A stretch of 64,000 bases of DNA, from the NCBI GenBank assembly GCA_029262415.1, contig JAJCZL010000057.1:62001-126000 (forward strand), in the 5' to 3' direction. Under the pieces are notes generated by a model that saw nothing but the letters and a program-made list of their open reading frames with translations, searched no databases and was not told the DNA's origin. This document shows, in pieces, positions 1 through 8,833 of the stretch (position 1 is the stretch's first letter; each line of letters starts with the position of its first letter). Source of the stretch: Deltaproteobacteria bacterium. Lineage in GTDB: Bacteria > Desulfobacterota > Binatia > UBA1149 > JAJCZL01. A program made the translations under genes and the position numbers.

Positions 1-142
1 CGAGCTGACTGCGCTCAGGATAAGCGCGAAGCGCACGCTTGTCGACAACTTTGCCGCGGTTTTCCATGACGCGCTTGGTTAAAAGGCGTCAGCCGGGCGG
101 CCGCCGTTTCGCTAAGCACAGTCCGCCAGCTAAAAAAGACAG

Positions 143-1027
143 ATGATCTCCACAGACGAGCGATACACGAAGAGCACCGCCACCGTCAACGGCAAGAAGA
201 TGGCCTACGTTGAGACCGGCCAGGGCGACCCGATCGTATTTCTGCACGGCAACCCGACCTCTTCGTATCTGTGGCGCAACATCATTCCGTACCTCGAAGG
301 CCAAGCGCGCTGCATCGCCCCCGACCTGATCGGAATGGGTGACTCAGAGAAGCTCGACGACCCCGGCCCCGACTCGTATCGCTTCGTCGAGCATCGCCGA
401 TACCTGCACACGCTTCTCGACCAACTCGGCGTCGGCAAAGACGCAACCTTCGTCATCCACGACTGGGGTTCGGCGCTCGGTTTCGATTGGATCAACTCAA
501 ACCCCGGCAAAGCCAAAGGCGTCGCCTACATGGAGGCCATTGTTCAGACGTTAACGTGGGAGGACTGGCCACCACCGGTTAAACCGGTGTTCCAAGGCTT
601 CCGCTCGCCGGCCGGCGACGAGATGATTTTACAGGGCAACGTGTTCGTCGAACAGGTGCTCCCCGGCGCAGTGCTGCGCGGGCTGACCGACGAGGAGATG
701 GCCGTGTATCGAAGGCCGTTCACCGCGCCTGGCGAAAGTCGCCGCCCTACGCTTACCTGGCCGCGGCAGCTCCCGATCGAGGGCGAACCCGCCGATGTCA
801 CCAAGATCGTCGAAGAATACGGAGCCTGTATGGCGCAGGCAGCCGACCTGCCCAAGCTGTTCATCAACGCAGATCCCGGCGCTATCCTGCGCGGTAAGGC
901 ACGTGAGTTCTGCCGGAGCTGGCCGAATCAGCAAGAGATCACCGTCAAGGGCTCGCATTTCATCCAAGAAGACTCCCCCGACGAGATCGGCGCAGCGATC
1001 AGCGCTTGGTACAACAAACTAGGCTGA
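143..1027 (+). CDS. haloalkane dehalogenase (HLD-II type)
   Basis: This 294-residue alpha/beta hydrolase matches the haloalkane dehalogenase family, which hydrolyses a carbon-halogen bond to an alcohol and halide through a covalent aspartyl ester in the cytoplasm. The full catalytic set is visible: nucleophile D107 in HDWGSALG, halide-binding W108, second halide-binding N37 in HGNPTSS, acid E131 in YMEAI, and base H272 in GSHFIQED. These positions match DhaA/LinB-type (HLD-II) enzymes, and the length is normal. The ATG at 143 follows an A-rich leader with no strong Shine-Dalgarno site. A second alpha/beta hydrolase follows 32 nt later on the same strand. The substrate cannot be told from sequence; haloalkanes or unknown natural halogenated compounds are possible. 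Confidence in the family is high. Confidence 0.92.
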   Translation: MISTDERYTKSTATVNGKKMAYVETGQGDPIVFLHGNPTSSYLWRNIIPYLEGQARCIAPDLIGMGDSEKLDDPGPDSYRFVEHRRYLHTLLDQLGVGKDATFVIHDWGSALGFDWINSNPGKAKGVAYMEAIVQTLTWEDWPPPVKPVFQGFRSPAGDEMILQGNVFVEQVLPGAVLRGLTDEEMAVYRRPFTAPGESRRPTLTWPRQLPIEGEPADVTKIVEEYGACMAQAADLPKLFINADPGAILRGKAREFCRSWPNQQEITVKGSHFIQEDSPDEIGAAISAWYNKLG

Positions 1028-1059
1028 CGCCGCAGGGCATTGCCGCTAGTCTAAGGGTC

Positions 1060-1911
1060 GTGACCGAGAGCGAATCCGAGCATACGCATTTGGCGACTTT
1101 CGATGCCGGCGGCGTCGAGATCTCATACCGCAGCCGCGGACGCCGCGAAGACCCGGCCGTGACCCTGATGCACGGCTTCACCGGCAACGTCCGTAACTTC
1201 AACTTCAATTTCAACGCTATTGGGGATGCCGGATTTCGCGTGTTGGCTTCGGACCATCCGGGTCACGGGCGCTCGGGAGCACCAGACGATCCCTCTTTCT
1301 ACCAAATGCCCGCTCTCGCGCGGATCCAGCGCGACCTGGCCGAGCACACCGGGTTCACACCGACAGTGCTGGTCGGCCACTCGATGGGCGCGGCTGTAGC
1401 CGAGGAGTTTGCTATTGCCTATCCGGAGCAGGTACGCGCGTTGGTTTTGGTCGACAGTGCCGGCGGTAGCTACAAGGAGTCTTGGCGCAAGACTCTGGAG
1501 ATATACTGCGAAGACGAACCACGCCGCGTCGCTTTCGATCACGGAATGAAGGCGTTGTTTGACTACCAGATCGAACGTGGCTGGCGGCAGCTGGATCACC
1601 TCCCCGAGGAGATCCAGATACTCGCACGCGATGAGTTCGCCCGCACCTCGGCGGTCGGCTACTTCCACGCCGCGGGCGGGCTGATCTCCCGCCGATCTAC
1701 GCTCGACGCGCTACGCAGCTTCGATAAGCCCGCGCTGGTTGTGCACGGCGAGAACGAAGACCGTGGCTTTGTTAAGGGCTCGCAGGAACTGGCCGCGGCT
1801 CTACCCAACGCCCGCCTCAAGGTGGTCGCCGGCGCGGGGCACAGCCCGCCGTTCGAAGCGCCGCTTGCGTTCAATGAACTGCTGATAAGCTTTCTGAACG
1901 GGCTCGACTGA
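1060..1911 (+). CDS. alpha/beta hydrolase
   Basis: This is an alpha/beta hydrolase of about 283 residues. The HG-rich oxyanion strand (LMHGFTGN), the nucleophile elbow GHSMGAA (Ser108 counted from the GTG) and the catalytic His in GAGHSPPFE (about 261) are all present, so it should be an active esterase, lipase or C-C bond hydrolase. The ORF track starts at a TTG (1006) inside the dehalogenase. I prefer the GTG at 1060, because homology-like sequence begins only after it and it avoids the overlap. It lies 32 nt after the dehalogenase and is probably co-transcribed, so it may act in the same catabolic step series, but the substrate is unknown. A hairpin covering the stop codon may end the transcript. 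Confidence 0.8.
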   Translation: MTESESEHTHLATFDAGGVEISYRSRGRREDPAVTLMHGFTGNVRNFNFNFNAIGDAGFRVLASDHPGHGRSGAPDDPSFYQMPALARIQRDLAEHTGFTPTVLVGHSMGAAVAEEFAIAYPEQVRALVLVDSAGGSYKESWRKTLEIYCEDEPRRVAFDHGMKALFDYQIERGWRQLDHLPEEIQILARDEFARTSAVGYFHAAGGLISRRSTLDALRSFDKPALVVHGENEDRGFVKGSQELAAALPNARLKVVAGAGHSPPFEAPLAFNELLISFLNGLD

Positions 1912-1924
1912 TAAGCTCAGTCGA
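1904..1924. terminator. hairpin between convergent genes
   Basis: TCGACTGA - TAAGC - TCAGTCGA is a perfect 8-bp stem with a 5-nt loop. It spans the stop codon of the hydrolase and lies 15 nt from the stop of the convergent methyltransferase gene. There is no T-run, so this may be a bidirectional terminator-like or transcript-end-stabilising hairpin rather than a classical intrinsic terminator. Confidence 0.5.
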
Positions 1925-1938
1925 TCTACGTCCGCAGC

Positions 1939-2838
1939 CTAGGGCCGCTCCGCGGTGACCAGCCAGCACGACGAATCCATGAGTACACCCTGCGGCGTCG
2001 CGAACGGTTCGAGCGCTTCACGCACCGCAGTTCGGACTTTGTCGCGAGTAGCATCGTCCACGTCAGGCAACACGCGCGCCACCGGTCCGAGCTGCAACAT
2101 AAACTCGGCGGTACGTTCGGCGTCGCCGCCGTCACCGAGCGTCATCACTTGGTCGAACGATGTCAGCGCCATATTTTTGAAGCCCGATTGTTCGAGGATG
2201 CCGGCGACTCTCTCGTTATCTGCAAATGCGAATGGTCCGGGTGCCTCCGGATCCGGCGGGGCCTGCATGGACACGTGTTGCGCGGCCGCGGCGACCGGCA
2301 CCAACATCCAGGGGTTGCGCATTAGTTCACGCCAACAGATGAACGAAACTCGACCACCCGGGCGCAGCGCAGCAGCAAGATTGCTGAACGCGGCGACCGG
2401 ATCGGAGAAAAACATCACACCAAAGCGCGAGAAAACGCCGTCGAATGACGACTCCTCGAAGACGTACGACTGCGCGTCGGCGTGCAGAAATTCGGCGTTG
2501 CCGATCGCCGCGGTCTGCGCACGGCGCCGCGCGATCTCGAGCATCGGAGAGGAAATATCGACACCGATAACCGTGCCGCCTGAGCCTACGTGCTTGGCCA
2601 ACTCGATGCTCGTGGTTCCACAACCGCACCCAACGTCGAGCAGGCGCTCGCCGGGACGCGGAATCAACGCCCGCATTGCTACGTCACCGAAAGGGGCAAG
2701 CTGAAAATCGAGCTCTTGCTGGTAGGCGACCCAACGGTCGCCTGCGGCCACGTTCCAGAACTCGATCTGTTCAGAATTCGCCTCAGTAGGCTGCGCGGGC
2801 TGCGGCCGTTGTGACAACGGCGTAGGGGTATCACTCAT
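1939..2838 (-). CDS. class I SAM-dependent methyltransferase
   Basis: This is a 299-residue class I methyltransferase. The SAM-binding motif I is LLDVGCGCGTTS at about residues 66-77, followed by an acidic motif II region (VIGVDIS) and a motif III/IV region around FDGVFSRFGVMFF. The fold is like UbiE/COQ5 and arsenite-type methyltransferases, but no substrate-specific signature is visible. The start is the ATG at 2838, giving an N-terminal Pro/Gln-rich stretch of about 25 residues before the fold. It is convergent with the hydrolase and separated by 83 nt from the downstream-reading antiporter. Function beyond methyl transfer to a small molecule or lipid is unknown. Confidence 0.75.
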   Translation of the reverse strand: MSDTPTPLSQRPQPAQPTEANSEQIEFWNVAAGDRWVAYQQELDFQLAPFGDVAMRALIPRPGERLLDVGCGCGTTSIELAKHVGSGGTVIGVDISSPMLEIARRRAQTAAIGNAEFLHADAQSYVFEESSFDGVFSRFGVMFFSDPVAAFSNLAAALRPGGRVSFICWRELMRNPWMLVPVAAAAQHVSMQAPPDPEAPGPFAFADNERVAGILEQSGFKNMALTSFDQVMTLGDGGDAERTAEFMLQLGPVARVLPDVDDATRDKVRTAVREALEPFATPQGVLMDSSCWLVTAERP

Positions 2839-2921
2839 GTGCCGAGTGATGCCGTGTTTCCGGGCCTAGTGCCAACGCGCCGACCGCTTCGCAGATGAAT
2901 CCCGGCGCTCTGCCGCCACAG

Positions 2922-4868
2922 CTATTGCGAAGCCGATTCGATCGGCCGCTCCAGCATCTCCAGGGCTGCAGCGATAGCACCGTGGGGGCCGTAGATCACC
3001 ACCAGGTCGCCGGCCAGGAGGGTGGTGCCGCCATCGGGGCTAGCGACCGGTTGTTGGTCACGAACCAGGCTCAGAATACTCGCGCCGGTTGCCCTGCGCA
3101 GGTCGAGTTCGGCCAGTGTCTTGTCGCAAGCCTCACTTCCGGCCATCACCTCGGCGGTCTCCAGGACACCGCCGCGTATCAACTCCTCGATCTCGGGCAA
3201 AAGGTCGGTCGATGTGCGCGAGCCGCGCAACGCACGGTAATGACCGAGCCGAATGATCGATTCTTGCAGCCGCGAAACATGGCGCGGAACTCCGAGATGG
3301 GTAAGCAGGCGCGAGAACAACTCGATTGAAGCTTCGAACTCCGCCGGGATAACCTCGTCGGCACCGAGACGCTCCAATTCCGCGATATCCTCGACCCCTT
3401 GCGCGCGCACCAGAATCCGTGTGGTCGAGTTCAGCTGGCGCATAAGCGACACGATTCGTCTCGTCTGACGCGCGTCACTAACAGCAACGACTGCCGCACG
3501 GCACTTGCCGATCCCCGCCGACTGCAACACCGCGCGTCGCGAAGCGTCACCGAAGTGGACCGGTAGCCCCTCGCGCCTTGCAAGCCGGACACGGTCAGGG
3601 CTCATGTCCAAGGCGGCGAACGGGATACTCGTCTCGCGTAGTACCCGCGTGACCGCCTGCCCGGTCTCTCCGTAACCGATCACCAGAACATGATCGACGA
3701 GGCTGCCCGTGTCCTCCGATTTGGAGTGATCTTTATCGGCGAACCTCTCGGCCCACGACAAGAGGTACGGCGTCGCCGCCATACTCAAAATCGCGGCACC
3801 GAGGAACGCCTGCTCGAGTTTCGGCGAGAGCAACCCGAGATTGACTGCTTCGCGGCTGAGAACGAACGAGAACTCTCCGATCTGCGCAAGCGCGAAACCG
3901 GTGACAACACCGAGCGGAATCGATCGCCAGGCGAATCCGAGCACCACCCCGCATAACACTCCCTTGACGGCGACCGCTAAGACCATCAATACGACGAGTT
4001 CGGGTTCCTCGAACAACACGACAGGTTGGAACAACATGCCGACGCTGGTGAAAAACACCGCTATGAAAGCATCGCGCAGCGGCAAGACCTCGGCAAACAC
4101 CTGATGCGCGTAGGGACTGCCGGAGAGCGCGAGACCTGCGAGAAACGCCCCGATCGGCAAAGACAGCCCCACATAGCTTGCACCGAGAGCGGTGCCGAAC
4201 GCGATCAAGACGGCAACCGGGGGGAACAGCTCCGGTGCCTGCGCAGTCGCAACCAGCTTGAGCACCCGCGGATACAACGCGCGCGCGAGCACCATGATTG
4301 CGGCCACCGCTACACCGGCGCGCGCGAAAGCCATGAGGCTCGCGGACAACGCACCCTCGCCGGGCGCCACGAGCACCGGCAGCAAGAGCATCATCGGCAA
4401 CAGCGTAAGATCTTGAAACAACAGAACGCCGGTGGCGGCCTGTCCGTGCGGCGCGTGGAGCTCGCCCTTGTCTTGGTAGAGCTTGAAGACCACCGCTGTG
4501 CTGGACAGCGAAACCAGGAAACCCACCACAATCGCCGTAGCCCACTCAGTCCCGAGCGCCGCGAACGCAACCGCTGTAACCGCTACTGTCAGGACAACCT
4601 GCGCAAGCCCGGTAGTGACCAGCCGCGTAAGACTCTTGCGTAGGCGGTCAAGTGAGAACTCGATACCGATGCCGAACAAAAGGAGCGCCACACCGAGGTC
4701 GGCAATCTGCTCGATCGCCTCCAATTCGCTGATACCGCGCAACAGCATCGGGCCGGCCAATACACCCGCAAGCAGATAGGCGACCATTGGCGGAATGCGG
4801 ACGACGCGCCCTAAAAGAATTCCGACGCAGGCGACTGCAAGGAGAAGAACAAGGTCGGTAAGCGGCAC
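2922..4868 (-). CDS. CPA2 family cation:proton antiporter with RCK domain (KefB-like)
   Basis: This 648-residue inner-membrane protein has two parts. Residues 1-375 form about 12 hydrophobic helices of a Na+/H+-exchanger fold with the CPA2 pair FQDL near residue 151. Residues 393-520 form a TrkA-N (RCK) Rossmann domain starting VLVIGYGETG, followed by a TrkA-C-like domain at the C-terminus. This is the layout of KefB/KefC and of ligand-gated K+/H+ or Na+/H+ antiporters, in which nucleotide binding to the RCK domain gates transport. No KefF/KefG ancillary flavoprotein is next to it, so glutathione gating is not supported. The start is a GTG at 4868. It diverges from fabD. Confidence 0.88.
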   Translation of the reverse strand: MPLTDLVLLLAVACVGILLGRVVRIPPMVAYLLAGVLAGPMLLRGISELEAIEQIADLGVALLLFGIGIEFSLDRLRKSLTRLVTTGLAQVVLTVAVTAVAFAALGTEWATAIVVGFLVSLSSTAVVFKLYQDKGELHAPHGQAATGVLLFQDLTLLPMMLLLPVLVAPGEGALSASLMAFARAGVAVAAIMVLARALYPRVLKLVATAQAPELFPPVAVLIAFGTALGASYVGLSLPIGAFLAGLALSGSPYAHQVFAEVLPLRDAFIAVFFTSVGMLFQPVVLFEEPELVVLMVLAVAVKGVLCGVVLGFAWRSIPLGVVTGFALAQIGEFSFVLSREAVNLGLLSPKLEQAFLGAAILSMAATPYLLSWAERFADKDHSKSEDTGSLVDHVLVIGYGETGQAVTRVLRETSIPFAALDMSPDRVRLARREGLPVHFGDASRRAVLQSAGIGKCRAAVVAVSDARQTRRIVSLMRQLNSTTRILVRAQGVEDIAELERLGADEVIPAEFEASIELFSRLLTHLGVPRHVSRLQESIIRLGHYRALRGSRTSTDLLPEIEELIRGGVLETAEVMAGSEACDKTLAELDLRRATGASILSLVRDQQPVASPDGGTTLLAGDLVVIYGPHGAIAAALEMLERPIESASQ

Positions 4869-4962
4869 GTTGTGAGTTTCCCTTTTCCTACGCGGGTGCG
4901 CAACGATGCAGCGATCCAGCGCGCGGCGTTCGCCCGGAGATGAATGCGCTGTCCTCAGAGTT

Positions 4963-4968
4963 TATACT
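4963..4968 (+). promoter_or_regulatory. possible -10 element of fabD
   Basis: TATACT (5 of 6 to TATAAT) lies 23 nt before the proposed fabD ATG in the divergent gap with the antiporter gene. I see no convincing -35 at 16-18 nt upstream, so this is tentative. Confidence 0.3.
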
Positions 4969-4991
4969 GTGATTGGTACAAGTTTCGAGCA

Positions 4992-5927
4992 ATGAAAGCA
5001 GGTGAACAAATCGCTCTGGTGTTTCCGGGCCAGGGCTCGCAACGCAAGGGCATGGCCCAAGACTTCTACGACTCAGAGCAGTGCGCACGTTCGGCATTCG
5101 AGGAGGCATCGGAGGCTTGCGGGCTCGACCTGGCTGCAATCTGCTTCGAGCACGACGAACGCCTCGCGCTTACCGAGTTCGCCCAGCCGGCGATCCTGAC
5201 CGCCGAAATTGCCATGGCCCGGGCCCTCGGCGAGCGCCACGGTTTGTCGGCGCGCTACTTCGGCGGGCACAGCCTCGGCGAGTACACTGCGCTCGTCGCC
5301 GCAGACGCCCTGCCCCTCGGCGTTGCCGCACGTCTGGTTCGTGCACGCGGCCGCCTCATGCAAAACGCGGTCGAACCGGGCCGTGGGAGGATGCTCGCGG
5401 TACTCTCACGCGACTTAAACCTCGAGGGCGTGCTCGGCTGCCTCGACGGACTAAACGTAGTCGTCGCCAACGATAACTCGCCCGACCAGGTCGTGCTCTC
5501 GGGACTCGCCAACGACACCCGGGTTGCCGAAGCACGGATCGCCGAGCAGCTGGGCGCCAAGCCCTTCAAGGCAATCGAGCTGCATGTGAGCGCTCCCTTC
5601 CATTCTCCACTAATGGCCGGCATTGAGGATGAGTTCGAGGCTCTGCTTTACGACGCAGGAGGTATCGACAGCGCCGCCGCGCGGACAGTGACCTCGAACT
5701 TCACCGGCCGGCTACACAGCGGCAATCGCGATGAGCTGATTGCCGCCCTGCGCGGTCAGCTCAGCGGCCGGGTCCGCTGGCGCGAGAATATGTCGGTGCT
5801 CACCGCGGCGTGCCCCCGGATCGTCGAGGTCGGACCTGCGGCGACCCTCAAAGGCTTCTTCAAGGGTGCCGGCACTCACATCTCCGCGGTGACAAGCGTG
5901 GAATCAGCCGCGAAAACTCTCGAATAG
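4992..5927 (+). CDS. fabD: malonyl-CoA:ACP transacylase
   Basis: FabD moves the malonyl group from CoA to acyl carrier protein for fatty-acid chain extension. From the ATG at 4992 the protein has 311 residues, the usual length. The N-terminal loop is FPGQGSQ (11-17), the nucleophile is S94 in GHSLGEY, an Arg of VRARG (117-119) would hold the malonyl carboxylate, and H204 in FHSPLM completes the dyad. The ORF track runs 16 codons further upstream, but those residues (MRCPQSLYCDWYKFRA) do not look like FabD. It is not beside fabH, fabG or acpP here; a MerR regulator follows 40 nt later. Confidence 0.92.
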   Translation: MKAGEQIALVFPGQGSQRKGMAQDFYDSEQCARSAFEEASEACGLDLAAICFEHDERLALTEFAQPAILTAEIAMARALGERHGLSARYFGGHSLGEYTALVAADALPLGVAARLVRARGRLMQNAVEPGRGRMLAVLSRDLNLEGVLGCLDGLNVVVANDNSPDQVVLSGLANDTRVAEARIAEQLGAKPFKAIELHVSAPFHSPLMAGIEDEFEALLYDAGGIDSAAARTVTSNFTGRLHSGNRDELIAALRGQLSGRVRWRENMSVLTAACPRIVEVGPAATLKGFFKGAGTHISAVTSVESAAKTLE

Positions 5928-5967
5928 CGCCACCCCAGAGCCGAGTTGTAGGATAGGAAGCCGTGCC

Positions 5968-6729
5968 ATGAAAAACCGGATGAAGATGAAGGAGCTGGAG
6001 CGTGCGACAGGGGTCAACCGCGAGACCGTGCGTTTCTATATCCGCGAAGGCTTGTTGCCCGAGCCCGAGCGGCGTGGACGCAACGTCGCGTTCTACGACG
6101 AGAGCTTCATCGAGCGCCTCGAATTGATCAAAGAGCTCAAGAGCAAACGCTTTCTCCCGCTCAGCATCATCAAGAGCATCGTCGGCTCCAAGCAAGCCCC
6201 GACGTTGTCCGAAGTCCAGGCGTTGATGGAACTCGACGGGCACGTATTCGAGGGCGTGCCGGAAGAGTATACGCCCGAGGAGCGCAAGCTGAGCGAGGTC
6301 TCCGAACGTACCGGGTTGTCGGCAGCCGAGATCCTGCGCATGGCCGAGATCGGCGCGATCGAGATAGAAACGACGGACGGTGACCAGTGGCTCGACGACA
6401 ACTCACTTCACATAGTTCAGATATGGGGCGAGCTGCGCGCAAAAGGCGGGTACAAGGAAGAACTCGGGTTCGGTCCTGATAACCTGCAACCCTACGTCGA
6501 CTTCGTTCGCTGGCTTGCGCGTGAAGAACTGAGAATGTTCGCGCACGGAGTCGCCGGGCGGGTTACCACCGAGGATTCGGCTCGAATGGCCGAGTCGGGC
6601 ATCGACGGTATGAATCAGATCATCGGCCTGATGCGTAAGGCCACGCTTCTCCGCTTCATCGCCCAGGGGAACGTTCCAACCGGCGAAGAAGATGTCGGCC
6701 AAATCCGCAGAGACGGCACCGACGATTGA
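5968..6729 (+). CDS. MerR family transcriptional regulator
   Basis: This is a 253-residue regulator. Residues 1-75 form a MerR winged helix-turn-helix, with recognition helix and wing around VNRETVRFYIREGLLPEP. The remaining part is long and helical, with a second short helix-turn-helix-like segment (LSEVSERTGLSAAEILRMAEIGAI) and no obvious metal-binding cysteines, so it is not a MerR/CueR/ZntR metal sensor. It follows fabD by 40 nt with a purine-rich AGGATAGGAAG leader and may share its transcript. The gene it controls is not evident; the GST-fold gene and the acyltransferase downstream are candidates by position only. Confidence 0.78.
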   Translation: MKNRMKMKELERATGVNRETVRFYIREGLLPEPERRGRNVAFYDESFIERLELIKELKSKRFLPLSIIKSIVGSKQAPTLSEVQALMELDGHVFEGVPEEYTPEERKLSEVSERTGLSAAEILRMAEIGAIEIETTDGDQWLDDNSLHIVQIWGELRAKGGYKEELGFGPDNLQPYVDFVRWLAREELRMFAHGVAGRVTTEDSARMAESGIDGMNQIIGLMRKATLLRFIAQGNVPTGEEDVGQIRRDGTDD

Positions 6730-6785
6730 AAGGTTGCTACCCGAGTACCAACAGCGTTTCCCGCAGCCTATAAAACTTCGCTAGA

Positions 6786-7958
6786 ATGCGCGATATAAGC
6801 TACGTCATATGGGCTTCCGGGCTCTCTCCGTTCGCGCTGAAAACCCGCGCACTGTTCCAATACAGCGGGATTCCATACAAGTGGCACCCCGCCGAGGGGT
6901 CACTTAGCGAACGTCTGCGAGGGCTTCGACGCGTCGACGCCATCAAACGCGGCCGACTGCCGATCCATTCACCGGATGTAGACGACGACCTCGACGAGTT
7001 GCCGCTGGTGCCGTTTGTGTTCAGCGATGACGGGACCAACCTGTGTGATTCCTCTGCGATCGCGCAGTGGTGCGACACGCAGGCTCATAGGGACATCGAG
7101 CCACTGTTCCCGACGGGCGAAATCGAACACATGGCCGCCCGGCTCATCGACGAGTACTTTGATGAGTTCGGCCTGTATATGGCGCACCACAACCGCTGGG
7201 TTACCTCGGCCCACGACAACGACGCCGGCCGACGTCTCGCACGCGAGATGATCCCAGTCACGCTCGCCCCACTGCGCCCGATCTTGGCGTCTCGATTCAG
7301 CGCACGCCAGGTGCGTCGCTTGCCGTACCTGTTCAGCAACGGGAACCCGTCCAGCCAATACCAAGGACTCTCGCCTGCGCGTCGCCCACCCGCAATCGAA
7401 GGGTTCCCACCTACGCACGCGTTGCTCGACGAGGCTTTCTTAAAGATGCTCGAACGCGTTGAGCTGGTCTTGTCCGACCAGGCCTATTTGCTCGGGGAGC
7501 GGTTCACAATCGCGGACGCGAGCGCCTACGGGCAACTGGCGATGAACCTCGACGATCCCGCGCCTTGCCGGATCATCGAGCTACGCGCACCCCTGACCTA
7601 TGCCTGGTTGCGCAGGATCCAGGCCGGTGAACACCAATCCACGCGGAAAGCCTCCGGTTCTGCACGGCTGGAGGTAAGCCCTCGTCTGAGCTACCTTTTA
7701 GAGGAAATTCGCCGGACCTTTGTGCCGTTGATGCGGCAAAACGAAGCAGCCTACGAGAAGTTTTACGCCCGCGGTGTAAAGATGTTCAACGAGGCGGCGT
7801 TCGGGCGGGGGGTTGCGCTGTATGACGGCGAGATCGACGGTCGGCCGTTTCGAAGCGTAGCCAAATCGTTCCAGGTTAAGGTTTGGCGGCGGATCAAACG
7901 CGAATGGAGCCATCTGAGCAAACCCAACCGGGCGAAGCTGCCGGATGTCGAGTCGTAG
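6786..7958 (+). CDS. glutathione S-transferase-fold protein
   Basis: This 390-residue protein begins with a thioredoxin-like GST N-terminal domain of about 95 residues (ASGLSPFALKTRALFQ, then a cis-Pro-like PLVPFVFSDDG and an SSAIAQWCD segment). An all-helical C-terminal domain follows, with FTIADASAYGQL typical of GST helix 6. The C-terminal 100 residues extend beyond normal GSTs (200-230 residues) and have no recognisable domain. The N-terminal catalytic Tyr, Ser or Cys is not clear, so enzymatic conjugation is uncertain. The 3' end overlaps the start of the plsC-like gene by about 55 nt, so the two are probably co-expressed. Confidence 0.7.
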   Translation: MRDISYVIWASGLSPFALKTRALFQYSGIPYKWHPAEGSLSERLRGLRRVDAIKRGRLPIHSPDVDDDLDELPLVPFVFSDDGTNLCDSSAIAQWCDTQAHRDIEPLFPTGEIEHMAARLIDEYFDEFGLYMAHHNRWVTSAHDNDAGRRLAREMIPVTLAPLRPILASRFSARQVRRLPYLFSNGNPSSQYQGLSPARRPPAIEGFPPTHALLDEAFLKMLERVELVLSDQAYLLGERFTIADASAYGQLAMNLDDPAPCRIIELRAPLTYAWLRRIQAGEHQSTRKASGSARLEVSPRLSYLLEEIRRTFVPLMRQNEAAYEKFYARGVKMFNEAAFGRGVALYDGEIDGRPFRSVAKSFQVKVWRRIKREWSHLSKPNRAKLPDVES

Positions 7959-8752
7959 CCACTTCGAGGAACCTCGGCTTGGCGGTCGGTCGGCTGGACT
8001 GGTGGACTACGTTCCTGCGTGTCTGTGTAGCGACCGTTCGGGTCTGTGTGCCGACCATTCTCGAGGCGTTGACCGGACGCTACGACCGCAGCGTGGCCAA
8101 TGGCCGCGCGCGTTGGTGGTCCAATCGTCTTCTCCGCCTCGTCGGGGCGCGGGTCGAGGTCTCTAACCCACACGGCATTCATCCAGTGCCGGGCCGGGCG
8201 ACCGTCATCATGAGCAACCACGCCAGCCATTTCGACATCCCCGTGATCTACAGCGCGATAGACGGAAGCATTCGGATGTTGGCAAAGAAGGAGCTCAGGC
8301 TCATTCCGATCTTCGGATTCGCGCTGAAGATCTCCGAATTCATCTTTGTAGATCGCGCCAACCACGACCGCGCCATGGAGGCGATGGAGCAGGCCCGCAG
8401 CCTCATGCGCGACGGGATCGCGATATGGCTCTCACCGGAAGGGACACGAGCACGCGGTCAAACGATGGGTCCCTTTAAGAAGGGCGGCTTTATGTTGGCG
8501 CTGCAGACCGGCGCCGACATCATCCCGGTAGGGATCGTCGGCACGCAGCGCATCCTGCCGCCCGAGAATTTCTTCCACATGCAACGAGGAGAACGTGTGA
8601 TGGTTCGCGTCGGCAAGCCGATCGATACCTCCGCTTACTCCGTAGAGAATCGCGACGCGTTGATCGAGCGCGTACGCAGTGAGATCGCCGAACTTAGCCA
8701 CCTCCCCGCCGACCACCCCGGCGAACCGCCGACGACACAGCAATCCCCCTAG
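7904..8752 (+). CDS. 1-acyl-sn-glycerol-3-phosphate acyltransferase family protein (PlsC-like)
   Basis: This is a membrane-associated acyltransferase of about 282 residues that transfers an acyl group to lysophosphatidate or a related lipid. The catalytic HX4D motif is NHASHFD, followed by the FVDR motif and the acceptor-binding PEGTRARG motif, in normal order and spacing. The upstream segment (residues 20-60) is hydrophobic and fits an N-terminal membrane hairpin. The ORF track begins at a TTG (7883); the first ATG is 7904, and both lie inside the end of the GST-fold gene. The overlap suggests coupled translation. Substrate specificity cannot be read from sequence. Confidence 0.87.
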   Translation: MEPSEQTQPGEAAGCRVVATSRNLGLAVGRLDWWTTFLRVCVATVRVCVPTILEALTGRYDRSVANGRARWWSNRLLRLVGARVEVSNPHGIHPVPGRATVIMSNHASHFDIPVIYSAIDGSIRMLAKKELRLIPIFGFALKISEFIFVDRANHDRAMEAMEQARSLMRDGIAIWLSPEGTRARGQTMGPFKKGGFMLALQTGADIIPVGIVGTQRILPPENFFHMQRGERVMVRVGKPIDTSAYSVENRDALIERVRSEIAELSHLPADHPGEPPTTQQSP

Positions 8753-8833
8753 CAAAAGCCTGCAGATTTTCCGCGCCGAGCGACAGGCGGGTTTGGACAC
8801 GCAGCGCACCCACCTCGCCTACAATGGGAGGTC

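Noticed and set aside
1-142. End of an upstream gene at the left edge
   Set aside because: No ORF continues into it in a convincing frame; only a weak AAGCG/CGCTT dyad and a leader for the dehalogenase are visible.
1955-2704. 249-aa plus-strand ORF opposite the methyltransferase
   Set aside because: Ser/Pro/Arg-rich antisense shadow of a gene with an intact SAM motif.
3733-4545. 270-aa ORF inside the CPA2 antiporter gene
   Set aside because: Alternative frame of a clear transporter, with Arg/Cys-rich composition.
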